Shown here piece by piece: positions 34,638 through 44,219 of a stretch of 64,000 nt of DNA. Every line of letters starts with the position of its first letter. The first letter of the stretch is position 1. The position numbers and the translations under genes are program-made. Under the pieces are notes generated by a model, which saw nothing but the letters and a program-made list of their open reading frames with translations, ran no database searches and was not told the DNA's origin. Source of the stretch: Acidocella aquatica (lineage in GTDB: Bacteria > Pseudomonadota > Alphaproteobacteria > Acetobacterales > Acetobacteraceae); contig NZ_BSOS01000043.1 of assembly GCF_030160635.1 (NCBI RefSeq), forward strand, positions 1 through 64,000, written 5' to 3'.

Positions 34638-36017
34638 ATGAAGAGAAGATATTTCGGCCTTCTGGCCGCCAGCAGCGCAATCGCCCTGAAAGCCGCGTGT
34701 CCGGCGAGGGCGGCAGCACCGCGGAATGCAGATTTACTCAAATCCACTCTGACGCCGTTGGGGGCGGAGAAGGCGGGCAATGCCGACGGCAGCATCCCGC
34801 CCTGGACTGGCGGCTTTACAGCCCCCGCCGACTGGACGCCGAGCAGCCGGTCGATCCCGGATTTTTTCGCGGCCGATCAAAAGCTCTTGAGTATAGATTC
34901 CAGCAACTTCCAACAATATCAGGATGTTATCTCTCCTGGCGTGGCGGCGCTAATTAGGAAATATGGGTACAGCGTTGATATATATCCCACTCACCGTACC
35001 GCCTGCGCACCGCAGTGGGTATACGATAACACCGCACAGAACTGTTTGAATGCGCAGCCTAATTCCAAAGGTGCACGCTACGGCTTTACCGGAGCGTATG
35101 GCGGCATTCCATTTCCCATTCCAGACGAGGGTGAAAATCAGGGTGCAGAGATCATTTGGAACCATATATGCCGCTGGTTCGGCGTTTACTATAACGGTAT
35201 CTTCTCGGCTTTCCTTGTCAGTAACGGGCAGGTCGAACTGACGCAGACTATCAAGGTTAATGAAACTAACACCTATTACTTGCCGAGTGGGAGTGTGGCA
35301 AGCTATGATGGGTTTCTTGCCAAAATTCGCGTTCACGTCACTGCGCCGCCGACCTCAGAGGGCGAACAATTCGTGGAGTATGACTCTACAAACCCGCTGC
35401 AGTTGCCGCAGGAAGCGTGGCAGCTGTTGCCTGGACAAGGGCGCGTCCGCAAGGCACCAGAGTTGCAGTTTGACACACCGGACGCTCTATCGGGAGGCGT
35501 AGGTAACTGGGACGATCAATTCGGTTTCACAGGCTCACCCATCAAGTATGACTGGAAGGTGCTGGGCAAGAAGGAGATGTATGTTCCCTACAATAACAAT
35601 GCGCAGTATCTGCAAAGTCCGGCGGTGATCCTGCAAAAGAACTTCGTAAATCCGCAATACACGCGCTGGGAAAAGCATCGGGTATGGGTGCTGGATGCGA
35701 CCTTGGCGCCGGGCCAGCGCCATGTGGTGCCGCACCGCCGGATGTATGTGGACGAGGATACTTGGACTATAACAGTGGAGGAGCAATACGACGCACAGGG
35801 CAATCTATGGAAGGTGGTGACCAATTTCAATCAGGTATGCCCGCAAGTGCCAGGGACATTGTTCGGGAAGACTGCCATTTACGATCTGCAGACGGACCAG
35901 TACGTGTTGGATTCCGGACCGTGGACGGATCTCATCTATGGTGGAGATTTGGATTTCAACGCCAATCCCGCGAACGATTTCAACCCGAATATGATGGCGG
36001 CTGAATCGCAGTTCTGA
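34638..36017 (+). CDS. DUF1329-family periplasmic protein
   Basis: 459 aa from ATG 34638 (AGGAC just upstream; 34626 is an alternative). Signal peptide with cleavage near PARAAA. The family pattern is visible: SIPPWTGG near 55, GYGIPFP-like YGGIPFPIPDEG near 155, YTRWEKHRVWVLDATLAPGQ near 340, and RRMYVDEDTW. The fold is LolA/LolB-like, able to hold a lipid-like ligand. Acts with the DUF1302 barrel and the RND protein; function inferred. Confidence 0.82.
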   Translation: MKRRYFGLLAASSAIALKAACPARAAAPRNADLLKSTLTPLGAEKAGNADGSIPPWTGGFTAPADWTPSSRSIPDFFAADQKLLSIDSSNFQQYQDVISPGVAALIRKYGYSVDIYPTHRTACAPQWVYDNTAQNCLNAQPNSKGARYGFTGAYGGIPFPIPDEGENQGAEIIWNHICRWFGVYYNGIFSAFLVSNGQVELTQTIKVNETNTYYLPSGSVASYDGFLAKIRVHVTAPPTSEGEQFVEYDSTNPLQLPQEAWQLLPGQGRVRKAPELQFDTPDALSGGVGNWDDQFGFTGSPIKYDWKVLGKKEMYVPYNNNAQYLQSPAVILQKNFVNPQYTRWEKHRVWVLDATLAPGQRHVVPHRRMYVDEDTWTITVEEQYDAQGNLWKVVTNFNQVCPQVPGTLFGKTAIYDLQTDQYVLDSGPWTDLIYGGDLDFNANPANDFNPNMMAAESQF

Positions 36018-36099
36018 TCGTTTCTGTTGGAAACATGAGAGGTGTGCCTGGGCAATAATACTTAGGCACACCACGGAAGTATTGAGAGTTAATGGATAG

Positions 36100-37200
36100 A
36101 TGAATATGGCGGCTCGAGTGCAGAAAATAGGGGCGGTATGTATATACCTTGCCGGTGCCTTGGCCCCGGGAATGGTGCGAGCCTCGACTGATGTTTTGGC
36201 CCTGGATGAACCTGCGATCCATGTGTTGAAGCCTAGTGGCGTGTTCCTAGACGCGCTCGATAATGCCGGCGACCGGATTGTCGCCGGCGGCGAGCATGGT
36301 GTTATCATCTATTCAAATAATGACGGTGTGAGTTGGACTCAGGCGAGCGTGCCGGTAGATGTTACGGTTACCGGATTTGCCTTTGCTGACGGGCAACATG
36401 GCTGGGCAGTCGGTAATTCCGGTGTGATCCTCGCCACGAGCGACGGCGGCAAAGATTGGACCATTCAGTTGAATGGATTTCAGGCGGACCAATTGATGAT
36501 GCAGGCGGCGCAACAGGCGGTGGCGGACAATAACCCCTCTGTGGGCACGCCGATGGCGGTGGATCGGGCGCAGCATCTGCAGGAGCGTGGCGCTTCGACA
36601 CCGTTTCTTTGTGCACTGGCGCTGAGCCCGCGGGATGTGATCGCCTTCGGCGCTTATCGCATGACGATGCGCAGCGATAATGGCGGCGCTACATGGCAGG
36701 ATGCAAGCCTGGATGTCGGGGATTCGCTTAGCCATAATCTGTATGGCGCTGCAGTAATTGGCGGTGATATCTACGTGGTCGGGGAAACCGGTCTGGTGTT
36801 CCGCTCAAGCGACAGCGCGAAGAGTTTTCCGCAGGTGGCAAAGGCGGCGAACGCAACACTGTTCGGCGTTACGGGAACGGCGAAAGGCAATGTGGTAGCG
36901 TACGGCGTGGCCGGCACCCTGGTGCGCAGCATCGACAGGGGGCAGAGTTGGTCGCAGATTGCGATGCCAGGCACGGCAGATTTAACGGATGGTATTCTGC
37001 TGTCTTCGGGAAATCTACTGATTACCGGCGCGGATGGTGGCGTGTATGAGAGTGCGGATGACGGCATGACTTATCAGGCCGCGAACCGCCATATGCCGAT
37101 GGCGGTGTTCGCCGTGGCTCAGGCGGCTGATGGCAGGCTCGTGTTCGCGGGCAGCCGGGGAATTATGACCGGGAACATTCAGCAACTCGGTCTGAAATGA
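36100..37200 (+). CDS. Ycf48/BNR-repeat periplasmic protein
   Basis: 366 aa with a signal peptide ending near GMVRAS. Repeated beta-propeller units carry the S/T-x-D-x-G-x-x-W pattern: SNNDGVSWTQ, TSDGGKDWTI, SDNGGATWQD, SIDRGQSWSQ. This is the Ycf48-like fold that helps assemble membrane complexes. It sits between DUF1329 and the RND gene, a recurrent order, and probably helps the transporter assemble or couple. Confidence 0.82.
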   Translation: MNMAARVQKIGAVCIYLAGALAPGMVRASTDVLALDEPAIHVLKPSGVFLDALDNAGDRIVAGGEHGVIIYSNNDGVSWTQASVPVDVTVTGFAFADGQHGWAVGNSGVILATSDGGKDWTIQLNGFQADQLMMQAAQQAVADNNPSVGTPMAVDRAQHLQERGASTPFLCALALSPRDVIAFGAYRMTMRSDNGGATWQDASLDVGDSLSHNLYGAAVIGGDIYVVGETGLVFRSSDSAKSFPQVAKAANATLFGVTGTAKGNVVAYGVAGTLVRSIDRGQSWSQIAMPGTADLTDGILLSSGNLLITGADGGVYESADDGMTYQAANRHMPMAVFAVAQAADGRLVFAGSRGIMTGNIQQLGLK

Positions 37201-37233
37201 TTCAGGTGCGGTCTGAATTGGGGAGTGCGTACA

Positions 37234-39708
37234 GTGGCGGGTGTGATTGACAGCCAGGTGCCGGTAATTGCCGACATCGCGAATTTCGATATGCGTTCAG
37301 GGAGCTTTCTGGAGCGGCTACTATTCAACAACAGGCCTGTCGTTCTGCTATTGTGCCTGGTGATGACGGTCTTCATGGGGGTGGAAGCAGGCCACGTGCA
37401 ACTGAACGCAAGCTTCAACAAGATGATCCCTGCGCACCAGCCCTTCATCGTTAATTACTTTGAGCATTATAATCTGTTGCAAGGGCAGGGTAACGCGGTA
37501 CGGATCGCAGTGGAGGCGAATGACGGGACGGTTCTGAATGCGCAATATCTAAGCACACTGCAAAAACTGAGCGACGAGGTGTATCTGCTGCCCGGCGTGG
37601 ACCGGCCCTATATGAGTTCGCTATGGACGCCGAACACGCGCTGGACGACGGTGACGCCGGAGGGGTTAAGTGGCGGTGCGGTGATCGATCAGAACTATGA
37701 CGGCAGCAAGGCCTCTCTTGCGGTCGTGGGACAGCATATTCAGGAGACGGGGCAGATCGGGCAGTTGGTAAGCCCGGATTTCAAGTCCAGTATGATCTAT
37801 GTGCCGTTGCTTGAGAAGAACAATATCACGGGTAAGGCGTTAGATTATGGCGATCTGGCACGGCAGCTTAATGCGTTGCGCGTGAAATATGCGGCTGAGG
37901 GCGTGACGCTACATATCACCGGCTTTGCCATGATCGTGGGCGATCTGATCAACGGCATCAACAAGGTGCTGGATTTCTTCGCGCTTTCCGTCGTCATCGC
38001 GGTGGCGATGCTCTATTGGTATACGCGGTGCGTGCGCTCCACACTGCTGGTCGTATGCGCGTCGCTTGTGGCGGTGACGTGGCAGCTCGGGTTCGTGCCG
38101 CTGCTGGGCTTTTCGCTCAACCCGTATTCGGTGCTGGTGCCGTTTCTCGTGTTCGCCATAGGCATGAGCCATGGCGCGCAAAAGATGAACGGTGTGATGC
38201 AGGATATTGGGCGCGGTACGCATCCGCTGGTGGCGGCGCGTTATACATTCCGCCGGTTGTTCCTTGCGGGCTTTGCTGCGCTGACATGCGATATGCTGAG
38301 TTTCGCGGTGCTGTTGACCATCAGGATCGATGCAATTCGGGAGTTGGCGCTGATCGCCTCCATCGGTGTGGGGGGGCTGATCTTTACGAATCTGATCATG
38401 CTGCCGATTCTGTTGAGCTATACCGGAGTAAGCAAGAAGGCTGCGTTGCGCAATATGCGTACAGATTCAGACGATCCCGCCGTGGCGGATGCGCATCTGA
38501 TTTGGCGTTTTCTGGATCTGTTCACGCGGCCTGGTTACGCGGCAGCGGCCATCGGGGTTGCGGCAGGCATTGCCGGCGGGAGCTGGTATGTGGGGCGGGG
38601 CTTGCAGATCGGTGATCTTTCAACGGGCGCGCCGGAATTCCGCCCTCAATCACAATACAATATGGATAGCGCCTATACGACGAGCCATTATGTGATTGGC
38701 AGCGACATGTTCGTGATCATGGTGGATACGCAGCCTTATCAGTGTGCGTCTTATGCTGTGGTGTCCAAGCTTGATGACCTGGAGTGGCGGTTGCAGCAAT
38801 TGCCGCAGGTGCTGTCGACCTCGTCGATCGCCTCGGAGTCCCGGCTGATTGCAACGATGCTCGCGGAAGGGTCGCCGAAATGGTATGATATCAGCTCGTA
38901 CCAGCGTTCGCTCAATGATGATTCGCGGTATGTGCCGCCGAATCTGGCGAACGAATCATGCACTTTCGCGCCGATTTTCGTGGCGTTGACGGACCATAAG
39001 TCGAAGAGCCTGAACCAGGTCGTCGATTTGGTGGACAATTTCATTAACGATCCGAAAAATTCTGTACAAGGCATGAAGATCACGCTTGCCGGCGGCAGCG
39101 CCGGTATCGAGGCGGCGACGAACATGGTGATCAAGGCAGCGAATGATCAGATGTTGTATTTGGTCTATGCTTCGGTCATCTTGTTCTGCTTCATTACGTT
39201 CCGCTCCTGGCGGGCAGTGCTGTGCGCCATTCTGCCTTTGGTGTTCACCTCGCTGGTGGGGCAAGCGCTGATGGTATGGCTGCATATTGGGATCAAGGTG
39301 GCGACGCTGCCGGTGATTGCGCTTGGCGTTGGCATCGGTGTGGACTACGCCCTTTACGTGCTCAGCATCATGCTCAAGCATATGCGCGACGGGGAGAGTC
39401 TGTCGCTCGCTTATCATCGAACGCTATTGTTTACCGGGAGGGTGGTGCTGCTGACGGGCTTTACGCTGGCCGCGGGCGTGGCGACCTGGGTGCTGGCGCC
39501 GATTCAGTTTCAGGCGGATATGGGGCTTCTACTTTCCTTCATGTTCCTGTGCAACATGATGGGGGCGTTGATCCTGGTGCCGTCGCTTGCATGTTTCCTG
39601 CTGCCGCCTTCCATGTTCATGGCACAGGCGGACCGAGTGGCGCGGGCGGGCAAAGCGGATAATGGCTATACGCTGCAGCGGAACCGGCCGCCATGTCCAG
39701 GAGAATAA
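37234..39708 (+). CDS. RND/MMPL-family transporter
   Basis: 824 aa from GTG 37234, with GGGGAG 8 nt upstream. One N-terminal membrane helix, a large periplasmic domain, helices 2-6 (about 240-400), a second periplasmic domain, and helices 7-12 (about 640-805). The 12-helix plan with two loops is that of the RND superfamily, MMPL/SSD-like branch, which moves lipophilic molecules by proton force. It ends a four-gene envelope operon and is followed by a strong terminator. Direction and substrate are unknown; uptake of a hydrophobic aromatic is the usual guess. Confidence 0.85.
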   Translation: MAGVIDSQVPVIADIANFDMRSGSFLERLLFNNRPVVLLLCLVMTVFMGVEAGHVQLNASFNKMIPAHQPFIVNYFEHYNLLQGQGNAVRIAVEANDGTVLNAQYLSTLQKLSDEVYLLPGVDRPYMSSLWTPNTRWTTVTPEGLSGGAVIDQNYDGSKASLAVVGQHIQETGQIGQLVSPDFKSSMIYVPLLEKNNITGKALDYGDLARQLNALRVKYAAEGVTLHITGFAMIVGDLINGINKVLDFFALSVVIAVAMLYWYTRCVRSTLLVVCASLVAVTWQLGFVPLLGFSLNPYSVLVPFLVFAIGMSHGAQKMNGVMQDIGRGTHPLVAARYTFRRLFLAGFAALTCDMLSFAVLLTIRIDAIRELALIASIGVGGLIFTNLIMLPILLSYTGVSKKAALRNMRTDSDDPAVADAHLIWRFLDLFTRPGYAAAAIGVAAGIAGGSWYVGRGLQIGDLSTGAPEFRPQSQYNMDSAYTTSHYVIGSDMFVIMVDTQPYQCASYAVVSKLDDLEWRLQQLPQVLSTSSIASESRLIATMLAEGSPKWYDISSYQRSLNDDSRYVPPNLANESCTFAPIFVALTDHKSKSLNQVVDLVDNFINDPKNSVQGMKITLAGGSAGIEAATNMVIKAANDQMLYLVYASVILFCFITFRSWRAVLCAILPLVFTSLVGQALMVWLHIGIKVATLPVIALGVGIGVDYALYVLSIMLKHMRDGESLSLAYHRTLLFTGRVVLLTGFTLAAGVATWVLAPIQFQADMGLLLSFMFLCNMMGALILVPSLACFLLPPSMFMAQADRVARAGKADNGYTLQRNRPPCPGE

Positions 39709-39728
39709 GCAGAGGGCGAACGGGGAAT

Positions 39729-39760
39729 AAAAAAGCCGGTGGAAATTCCACCGGCTTTTT
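39729..39760. terminator. Bidirectional terminator
   Basis: A-run, GCCGGTGG, 5-nt loop, CCACCGGC, T-run. It separates the RND gene from the convergent hydroxyacyl-CoA dehydrogenase gene and serves both strands. Confidence 0.9.
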
Positions 39761-39778
39761 GTTTGAGCTGCCGTCCGG

Positions 39779-41110
39779 CTACGATGGCAGGGCGATTTGG
39801 TAGGCGGCGAAGCTAGAACCTTCCTCCGCTAATTTTTTCAACAGAGGGGCGGGCTGCCACCAAAAACCAAGTTGAGCGTGGAAGCGTTGAATGTCAGCAT
39901 AGACGTTCTTCAGGCCGATCTGGTCGGCATAGTACATTGGGCCGCCGCGCTTGGCGGGGAAGCCGTAGCCGGTGACATAGACGATGTCGATGTCGCTGGG
40001 GCGGAGCGCCACCTTGTGTTCCAGCAGCTTTGCACCTTCGTTGATCATACCGTAGAGGCAGCGCTTGATTATCTCCTCTTCGGAGATTTCGCGGCGCGCG
40101 ATACCGATTTCAGCGGAATAGTCGATGACGATCTGCTCCAGTTCAGGATCGCGTTCCGGGGTGCGGCTGCCGGACTCGTATTTGTACCAGCCTTTGCCTG
40201 TCTTCTGGCCGAGGCGGCCGAGGTCACACAGGCGGATGATGAGGTCGTTCCAGCGGCGGTCCGTGGGGCGGGTCGCCATTTGGGCCTTGCGGGTTTGCAG
40301 GCCGACATCGTTTCCGCCGAGGTCATGCACGGCGAAGATGCCCATGGCGTAGCCAAAATCGGTGAGGGCCTTGTCCACCTGGTAGGGCAGCGCACCTTCC
40401 TCGACGAGGAAATGCGCTTCGCGCGCGTAGTTGCGGAACAGCGCGTTGCCGATGAAGCCGGGATAGACGCGTGCCAGAACGGCGGATTTGCCAAGGCGGG
40501 GGCCGAGCTGCATGAGTGTGGCGATAACGTCCGACGCGGTTTTTTCCGCTCGTACGACTTCCAGAAGCCGCATCACATGCGCGGGGCTGAAGAAATGCGC
40601 CCCCGCGACATCGGCGGGACGGCTGCTAACGGCGGCGATGGCGTCCACATCCAGCCCGGAGGTGTTGGTGGCGAGGATCGCACCGGGCTTGGCGAGCTTG
40701 TCCAACTCACGGAAGATGTTCTGCTTGAGGCTAATATCCTCGAACACGGCCTCGATGATCAGATCGGCGTCCACTACGGCCGCGAGGCCCACGGCGCCGG
40801 TGATGCGCACCAGGCGCTCGGCCATGGCCTCCTGCGTGAGGCGGCCGCGCTTGACGCTGCTTTGGTAATTGTCCTTCATGCGCGCGAGGCCGCGATTGAG
40901 CGCGGCCTCGTCAACATCGATGAGCGTGACGGCAATGCCCGCGTTGGCAAAAGACATGGCGATGCCGCTGCCCATGGTGCCGGCGCCGATGATGGCGGCC
41001 TTGTCGACCGGGCGGGGGACGACATCGGCGCCGATGCCGGGGATTTTCGCGGTTTCGCCTTCGGCGAATTTGAGATAGGCGGCGGAATCGCGCTGTTGAA
41101 TGGCGGTCAT
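39779..41110 (-). CDS. 3-hydroxyacyl-CoA dehydrogenase (FadB-type, without crotonase part)
   Basis: 443 aa. NAD motif AAIIGAGTMGSGIAMSFANA near 38-57, then IIEAVFEDISLKQNIFRELD, TNTSGLDVDAIA and GAHFFSPAHVMRLLEVV, the FadB/FadJ dehydrogenase signature, followed by the two helical C-terminal domains. It oxidises 3-hydroxyacyl-CoA to 3-ketoacyl-CoA. The N-terminal crotonase half of FadB is missing, and a separate enoyl-CoA hydratase gene is directly upstream, so the bifunctional enzyme is encoded as two proteins. Confidence 0.9.
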   Translation of the reverse strand: MTAIQQRDSAAYLKFAEGETAKIPGIGADVVPRPVDKAAIIGAGTMGSGIAMSFANAGIAVTLIDVDEAALNRGLARMKDNYQSSVKRGRLTQEAMAERLVRITGAVGLAAVVDADLIIEAVFEDISLKQNIFRELDKLAKPGAILATNTSGLDVDAIAAVSSRPADVAGAHFFSPAHVMRLLEVVRAEKTASDVIATLMQLGPRLGKSAVLARVYPGFIGNALFRNYAREAHFLVEEGALPYQVDKALTDFGYAMGIFAVHDLGGNDVGLQTRKAQMATRPTDRRWNDLIIRLCDLGRLGQKTGKGWYKYESGSRTPERDPELEQIVIDYSAEIGIARREISEEEIIKRCLYGMINEGAKLLEHKVALRPSDIDIVYVTGYGFPAKRGGPMYYADQIGLKNVYADIQRFHAQLGFWWQPAPLLKKLAEEGSSFAAYQIALPS

Positions 41111-41122
41111 GCTTGTCTGGCC

Positions 41123-41905
41123 TTATTTCTTGGTGAGCAGCGGCGCGGCGCGGCCTTCTACGAAGTCGCGCAGACGGGATTCGGTTTCGGCTGTGCGGGC
41201 CATGTTAGAATTGAGATATTCCACGAAGAGCCCGTCCTCATGAGAGAAATCATTGATGCGCGGGAGCAGGTTGGTGATGCGCCAGTTGGTGTCATAGGTA
41301 TTGCATGCGATGATTGCCGCCAGCTCCATGGCCTTTTCCAACGCTTGGCCGGCGGGCACAACATAGCGCACGATATGTTCGCGCTCGCCCTCCTGGATGT
41401 TGAGGATGCGGCCTGTGAGCATCATATCCGCCATCACGGAGTAGCCAATGACGCGCTGGATGCGGACCGTGCCGCCGCCGCCCACGAAGATGCCGCGCTG
41501 GCCTTCTGGCAAGCCGAAGTATGCTGTCTCGTCGCCGACACGGATATGTGCCGCCATTGCCAGCTCCAGCCCGCCGCCTACGACCGCGCCATGCAGTGCG
41601 GCGACGAAGGGGATGGGGCCGCGGGCGATGATGTCGAACACTTCGTGCCAGGAATGGCGCTTGCGCTTGCGCGCGGGCTGTGTTCCGGCACCGGCACGGG
41701 ACAAGGCCTCACGCAGATCGAGACCAGAGCAGAAATTGCTGCCATGGCCGAAGAGGATACCAGTATCGGCCTCCTCGCCGGCGCGGATCACGGCCTCACG
41801 CAATGCGTTGATCACATCCTCATTGATGGCATTGCGCTTTTCGGGGCGGTTCAGGCCGATCAGGGCGATCTTGCCTTCCAGTTCATAGGTTACGAGTTTG
41901 GTCAT
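41123..41905 (-). CDS. Enoyl-CoA hydratase
   Basis: 260 aa from ATG 41905 (GGAG 6 nt upstream; the frame opens at 41917). Crotonase fold with GLNRPEKRNAIN near 17-28, the oxyanion-hole GSNFCSGLDLRE, and both catalytic acids in place: GGGLELAMAAH and GLPEGQRGIFVGGGGT. It should hydrate a trans-2-enoyl-CoA for the adjacent dehydrogenase. Transcribed with it, 12 nt apart. Confidence 0.88.
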   Translation of the reverse strand: MTKLVTYELEGKIALIGLNRPEKRNAINEDVINALREAVIRAGEEADTGILFGHGSNFCSGLDLREALSRAGAGTQPARKRKRHSWHEVFDIIARGPIPFVAALHGAVVGGGLELAMAAHIRVGDETAYFGLPEGQRGIFVGGGGTVRIQRVIGYSVMADMMLTGRILNIQEGEREHIVRYVVPAGQALEKAMELAAIIACNTYDTNWRITNLLPRINDFSHEDGLFVEYLNSNMARTAETESRLRDFVEGRAAPLLTKK

Positions 41906-41929
41906 AGAATTCTCCATTAGAAACGCGAA

Positions 41930-41952
41930 GGCCGGCGGGTTGTCCGCCGGCC
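41930..41952 (-). promoter_or_regulatory. GC-rich intercistronic hairpin
   Basis: GGCCGGCGG and CCGCCGGCC pair around a 5-nt loop, between the reductase stop and the enoyl-CoA hydratase start. There is no T-run. It may act as an RNA-stabilising or partial termination element separating expression of the oxygenase genes from the beta-oxidation genes. Confidence 0.45.
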
Positions 41953-41959
41953 CGATTGG

Positions 41960-42952
41960 TCAAAGGTCGAGAACCAGGTGGCTTCCAACTTTGGCGCGCG
42001 AGATACAAGCCTGCATCACATCCCCTTTCGCATAGTCGTTCGCCGACAGGAATGTATCGCGGTGGTCGATCTCACCATACAGCACGGGAACGGAGCAAAG
42101 CCCACAATAGCCGGAGCGGCAGTCATACAGCATGTTCACGCCATTTTCTTCCAGCGTTTGCAGCAGGGATTTATCGGCCGGAACGGTGAAAGTTCTGCCG
42201 GAGGATTTCAGTTCCACATCGAACGGCTGATCACCGTCCCGCGCGGTCGCTTCCGTGAAGAGTTCGAAATGAATATCCGCCTTCGCCCAGCCGAGACCTT
42301 CGGCGATCTCGATGGTCGCGTTGATCATGCCTTTCGGCCCGCAAACATAGATCGGCTGGCTGGGGTTGTGGGTTTTGAGAAGGGCCGCGATGTCGAGGCG
42401 TGTGGCGGGATCGTCGTCGGCGTGCAAATGAAGCCGGCCGTCGAAACGGGATTTTAGCACATCCGTAAAGGCGAGCTGGCCAGCATTGCGGCCGGTGTAA
42501 TGGAAATCGAACCCGAATTTCAGGCGCGCAAGCTCGGACGCCATGGAGATGATGGGCGTGACACCGATGCCGCCGCCGAGCAACAGGCTGCCTGGGTGCG
42601 GGTTAAGCGTAAAATTATTGGCTGGCGGGCGGGTGTTCACCACATCGCCAGCCTTGAAGTTGCGATGGACGTGCAGCGACCCGCCGCGCCCCTCATCTTC
42701 CCGGCGGATAGCGACGAGATATTCACGGGCGGGCGTGGCCGTATCCAGCGCGGGATCGAAATTAATCAGAGAATAGGAGCGCCAGTTGCCGCCGGAGACG
42801 TTGGCACTGGCGGGCAGCTCGATCTGGATATGAGCGCCGGGCGAAAAGCCTGGAAGCGTGGAACCCTCGGCAGATACCAGACGAACGAGCTTGATTAAGT
42901 CCGTTGCGGATTCGACGTAAGCGATCCGCAACGGGAGTGTGTGTGGTTGCAT
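41960..42952 (-). CDS. Oxygenase reductase (flavin plus plant-type 2Fe-2S)
   Basis: 330 aa. Order is as in vanillate demethylase/phthalate dioxygenase reductases: flavin-binding RSYSLINFD near 58, nucleotide-binding LLLGGGIGVTPIISMASELA near 125, and C-terminal ferredoxin (DCRSGYCGLCSVPVLYGEID, then a later Cys in VMQACISRA). It carries electrons from NAD(P)H to the Rieske oxygenase encoded 15 nt upstream. Confidence 0.9.
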   Translation of the reverse strand: MQPHTLPLRIAYVESATDLIKLVRLVSAEGSTLPGFSPGAHIQIELPASANVSGGNWRSYSLINFDPALDTATPAREYLVAIRREDEGRGGSLHVHRNFKAGDVVNTRPPANNFTLNPHPGSLLLGGGIGVTPIISMASELARLKFGFDFHYTGRNAGQLAFTDVLKSRFDGRLHLHADDDPATRLDIAALLKTHNPSQPIYVCGPKGMINATIEIAEGLGWAKADIHFELFTEATARDGDQPFDVELKSSGRTFTVPADKSLLQTLEENGVNMLYDCRSGYCGLCSVPVLYGEIDHRDTFLSANDYAKGDVMQACISRAKVGSHLVLDL

Positions 42953-42967
42953 TTGAAGACTCGTTCG

Positions 42968-44206
42968 TTAGTTTGCGGCCACTAGGCTTTGCCAATGTTC
43001 ATCCGCCGCCAGCACGCCGCCGATGGATACGGCTTTGGAATAGTCGAGCAGAGGGTTGCCGGCGAAGGTGGGAACCTTGCCCTCCATGAACTCGCGCACC
43101 GAACGCAGAAGCTGCTGGCGCACACGAAGCACCGCGCCGTCTGCCGCGCAGAGCTGCTCGGTCGTGCGGTCGGCAATGCGGCCCTGGCCGATGAACATGG
43201 CGAAGTCCTCGGTGCCCAGGTGCTGCGGAAATCCCGTGGCATGGCCGCGCTTCATCAAGTCTCGGTTCTGGCCCCAGTTGTTTTCCTTATTGCCTGGCGG
43301 CAGGGGCGGGTAATTCCATACATCCGGTGTGGCGGACATGATGGTCATCCCGAGCGGCCGGTGCGGGTTGAAATGTACGAACCAGGCACGGTGCGTGACA
43401 TCGTCCACCGGCGTAGAAAAGAACACCGTGCTGGGGCCTTTGGCATCCGGCGCGCAGATGATGCCGTACCATGGCATGACAAAGTTGTTGACACGCGCAT
43501 AGATTTTTCCGTCCGGTAAATCGCGCAGGGCGGCATAGCGGTAGCCATAGGGCTGGTCCTCGAATTCCAACTTCGGGGCCAGCGCAACATTCATGTGCAT
43601 GCGCTCGTTGCCGCCGCCAGCCGTGATCTGCGTGGTGGATTCGTGTAACACGCCGACATGTGAGGAATCCATTGAAGCCTCAACGCCCTGCACCCAGTTG
43701 GTCGGAACTTCCGTGCTCGTGACCGAGCGTTGCGAGACCGGCAGGCTCGTGAATGGCAGGTCCGGGAATTTTGGTGCGGTCTCGCCTTTGCCGAGCCACA
43801 CCCAGACGATGCCGCCGGCCTCGCGCACGGTGTATTTGTTCACGCGCACGTTCTTGCAGAAGCGCTCCTGGTCGCCGGAATGGTTCGGCGCTTCGACAAC
43901 TGCGCCGCTGGTGTTTACCTTCCAGCCATGGAAGATGCAGCGCAGTCCGTTATTCTCGTTGCGGCCGAGCAGCATCGACGTCTTGCGGTGCGGGCACTGC
44001 TCGTCGACGATGCCCACGCTACCATCCGTGGCGCGGAAGGCGGCATAGGAGGTGCCGAGAAGCTTGACGTGAACGGGTGCGCCGTCCGCTTCGAGCTTCA
44101 CTGAGGGAACAGCGGGAAGCCAGTAGTGCTGCCGGATCATTTCGCCCATCGGCGCACCGTTCTCGACGCGCGTCAGCAGCTCGTTGTCCTCGCGGGTCAT
44201 CGCCAT
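42968..44206 (-). CDS. Rieske non-heme iron oxygenase, VanA/phthalate-oxygenase type
   Basis: 412 aa from ATG 44206 (GGAG 8 nt upstream). Rieske ligands Cys71-x-His73 (CPHR) and Cys90-x2-His93 (CIFHGW). The mononuclear iron site is in ASMDSSHVGVLHESTT (two His). The length and one-component oxygenase layout suit O-demethylases or 4,5-dioxygenases of the phthalate family. With the reductase it forms a two-component system, probably removing an O-methyl group or hydroxylating the aromatic ring. Third gene of a minus-strand operon that starts with the amidohydrolase. Confidence 0.9.
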   Translation of the reverse strand: MAMTREDNELLTRVENGAPMGEMIRQHYWLPAVPSVKLEADGAPVHVKLLGTSYAAFRATDGSVGIVDEQCPHRKTSMLLGRNENNGLRCIFHGWKVNTSGAVVEAPNHSGDQERFCKNVRVNKYTVREAGGIVWVWLGKGETAPKFPDLPFTSLPVSQRSVTSTEVPTNWVQGVEASMDSSHVGVLHESTTQITAGGGNERMHMNVALAPKLEFEDQPYGYRYAALRDLPDGKIYARVNNFVMPWYGIICAPDAKGPSTVFFSTPVDDVTHRAWFVHFNPHRPLGMTIMSATPDVWNYPPLPPGNKENNWGQNRDLMKRGHATGFPQHLGTEDFAMFIGQGRIADRTTEQLCAADGAVLRVRQQLLRSVREFMEGKVPTFAGNPLLDYSKAVSIGGVLAADEHWQSLVAAN

Positions 44207-44219
44207 TATAGAAACTCCT

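Noticed and set aside
39872-41920. 682-codon plus-strand frame
   Set aside because: Mirror of the hydroxyacyl-CoA dehydrogenase and hydratase genes, which have full motifs; the frame shows none.
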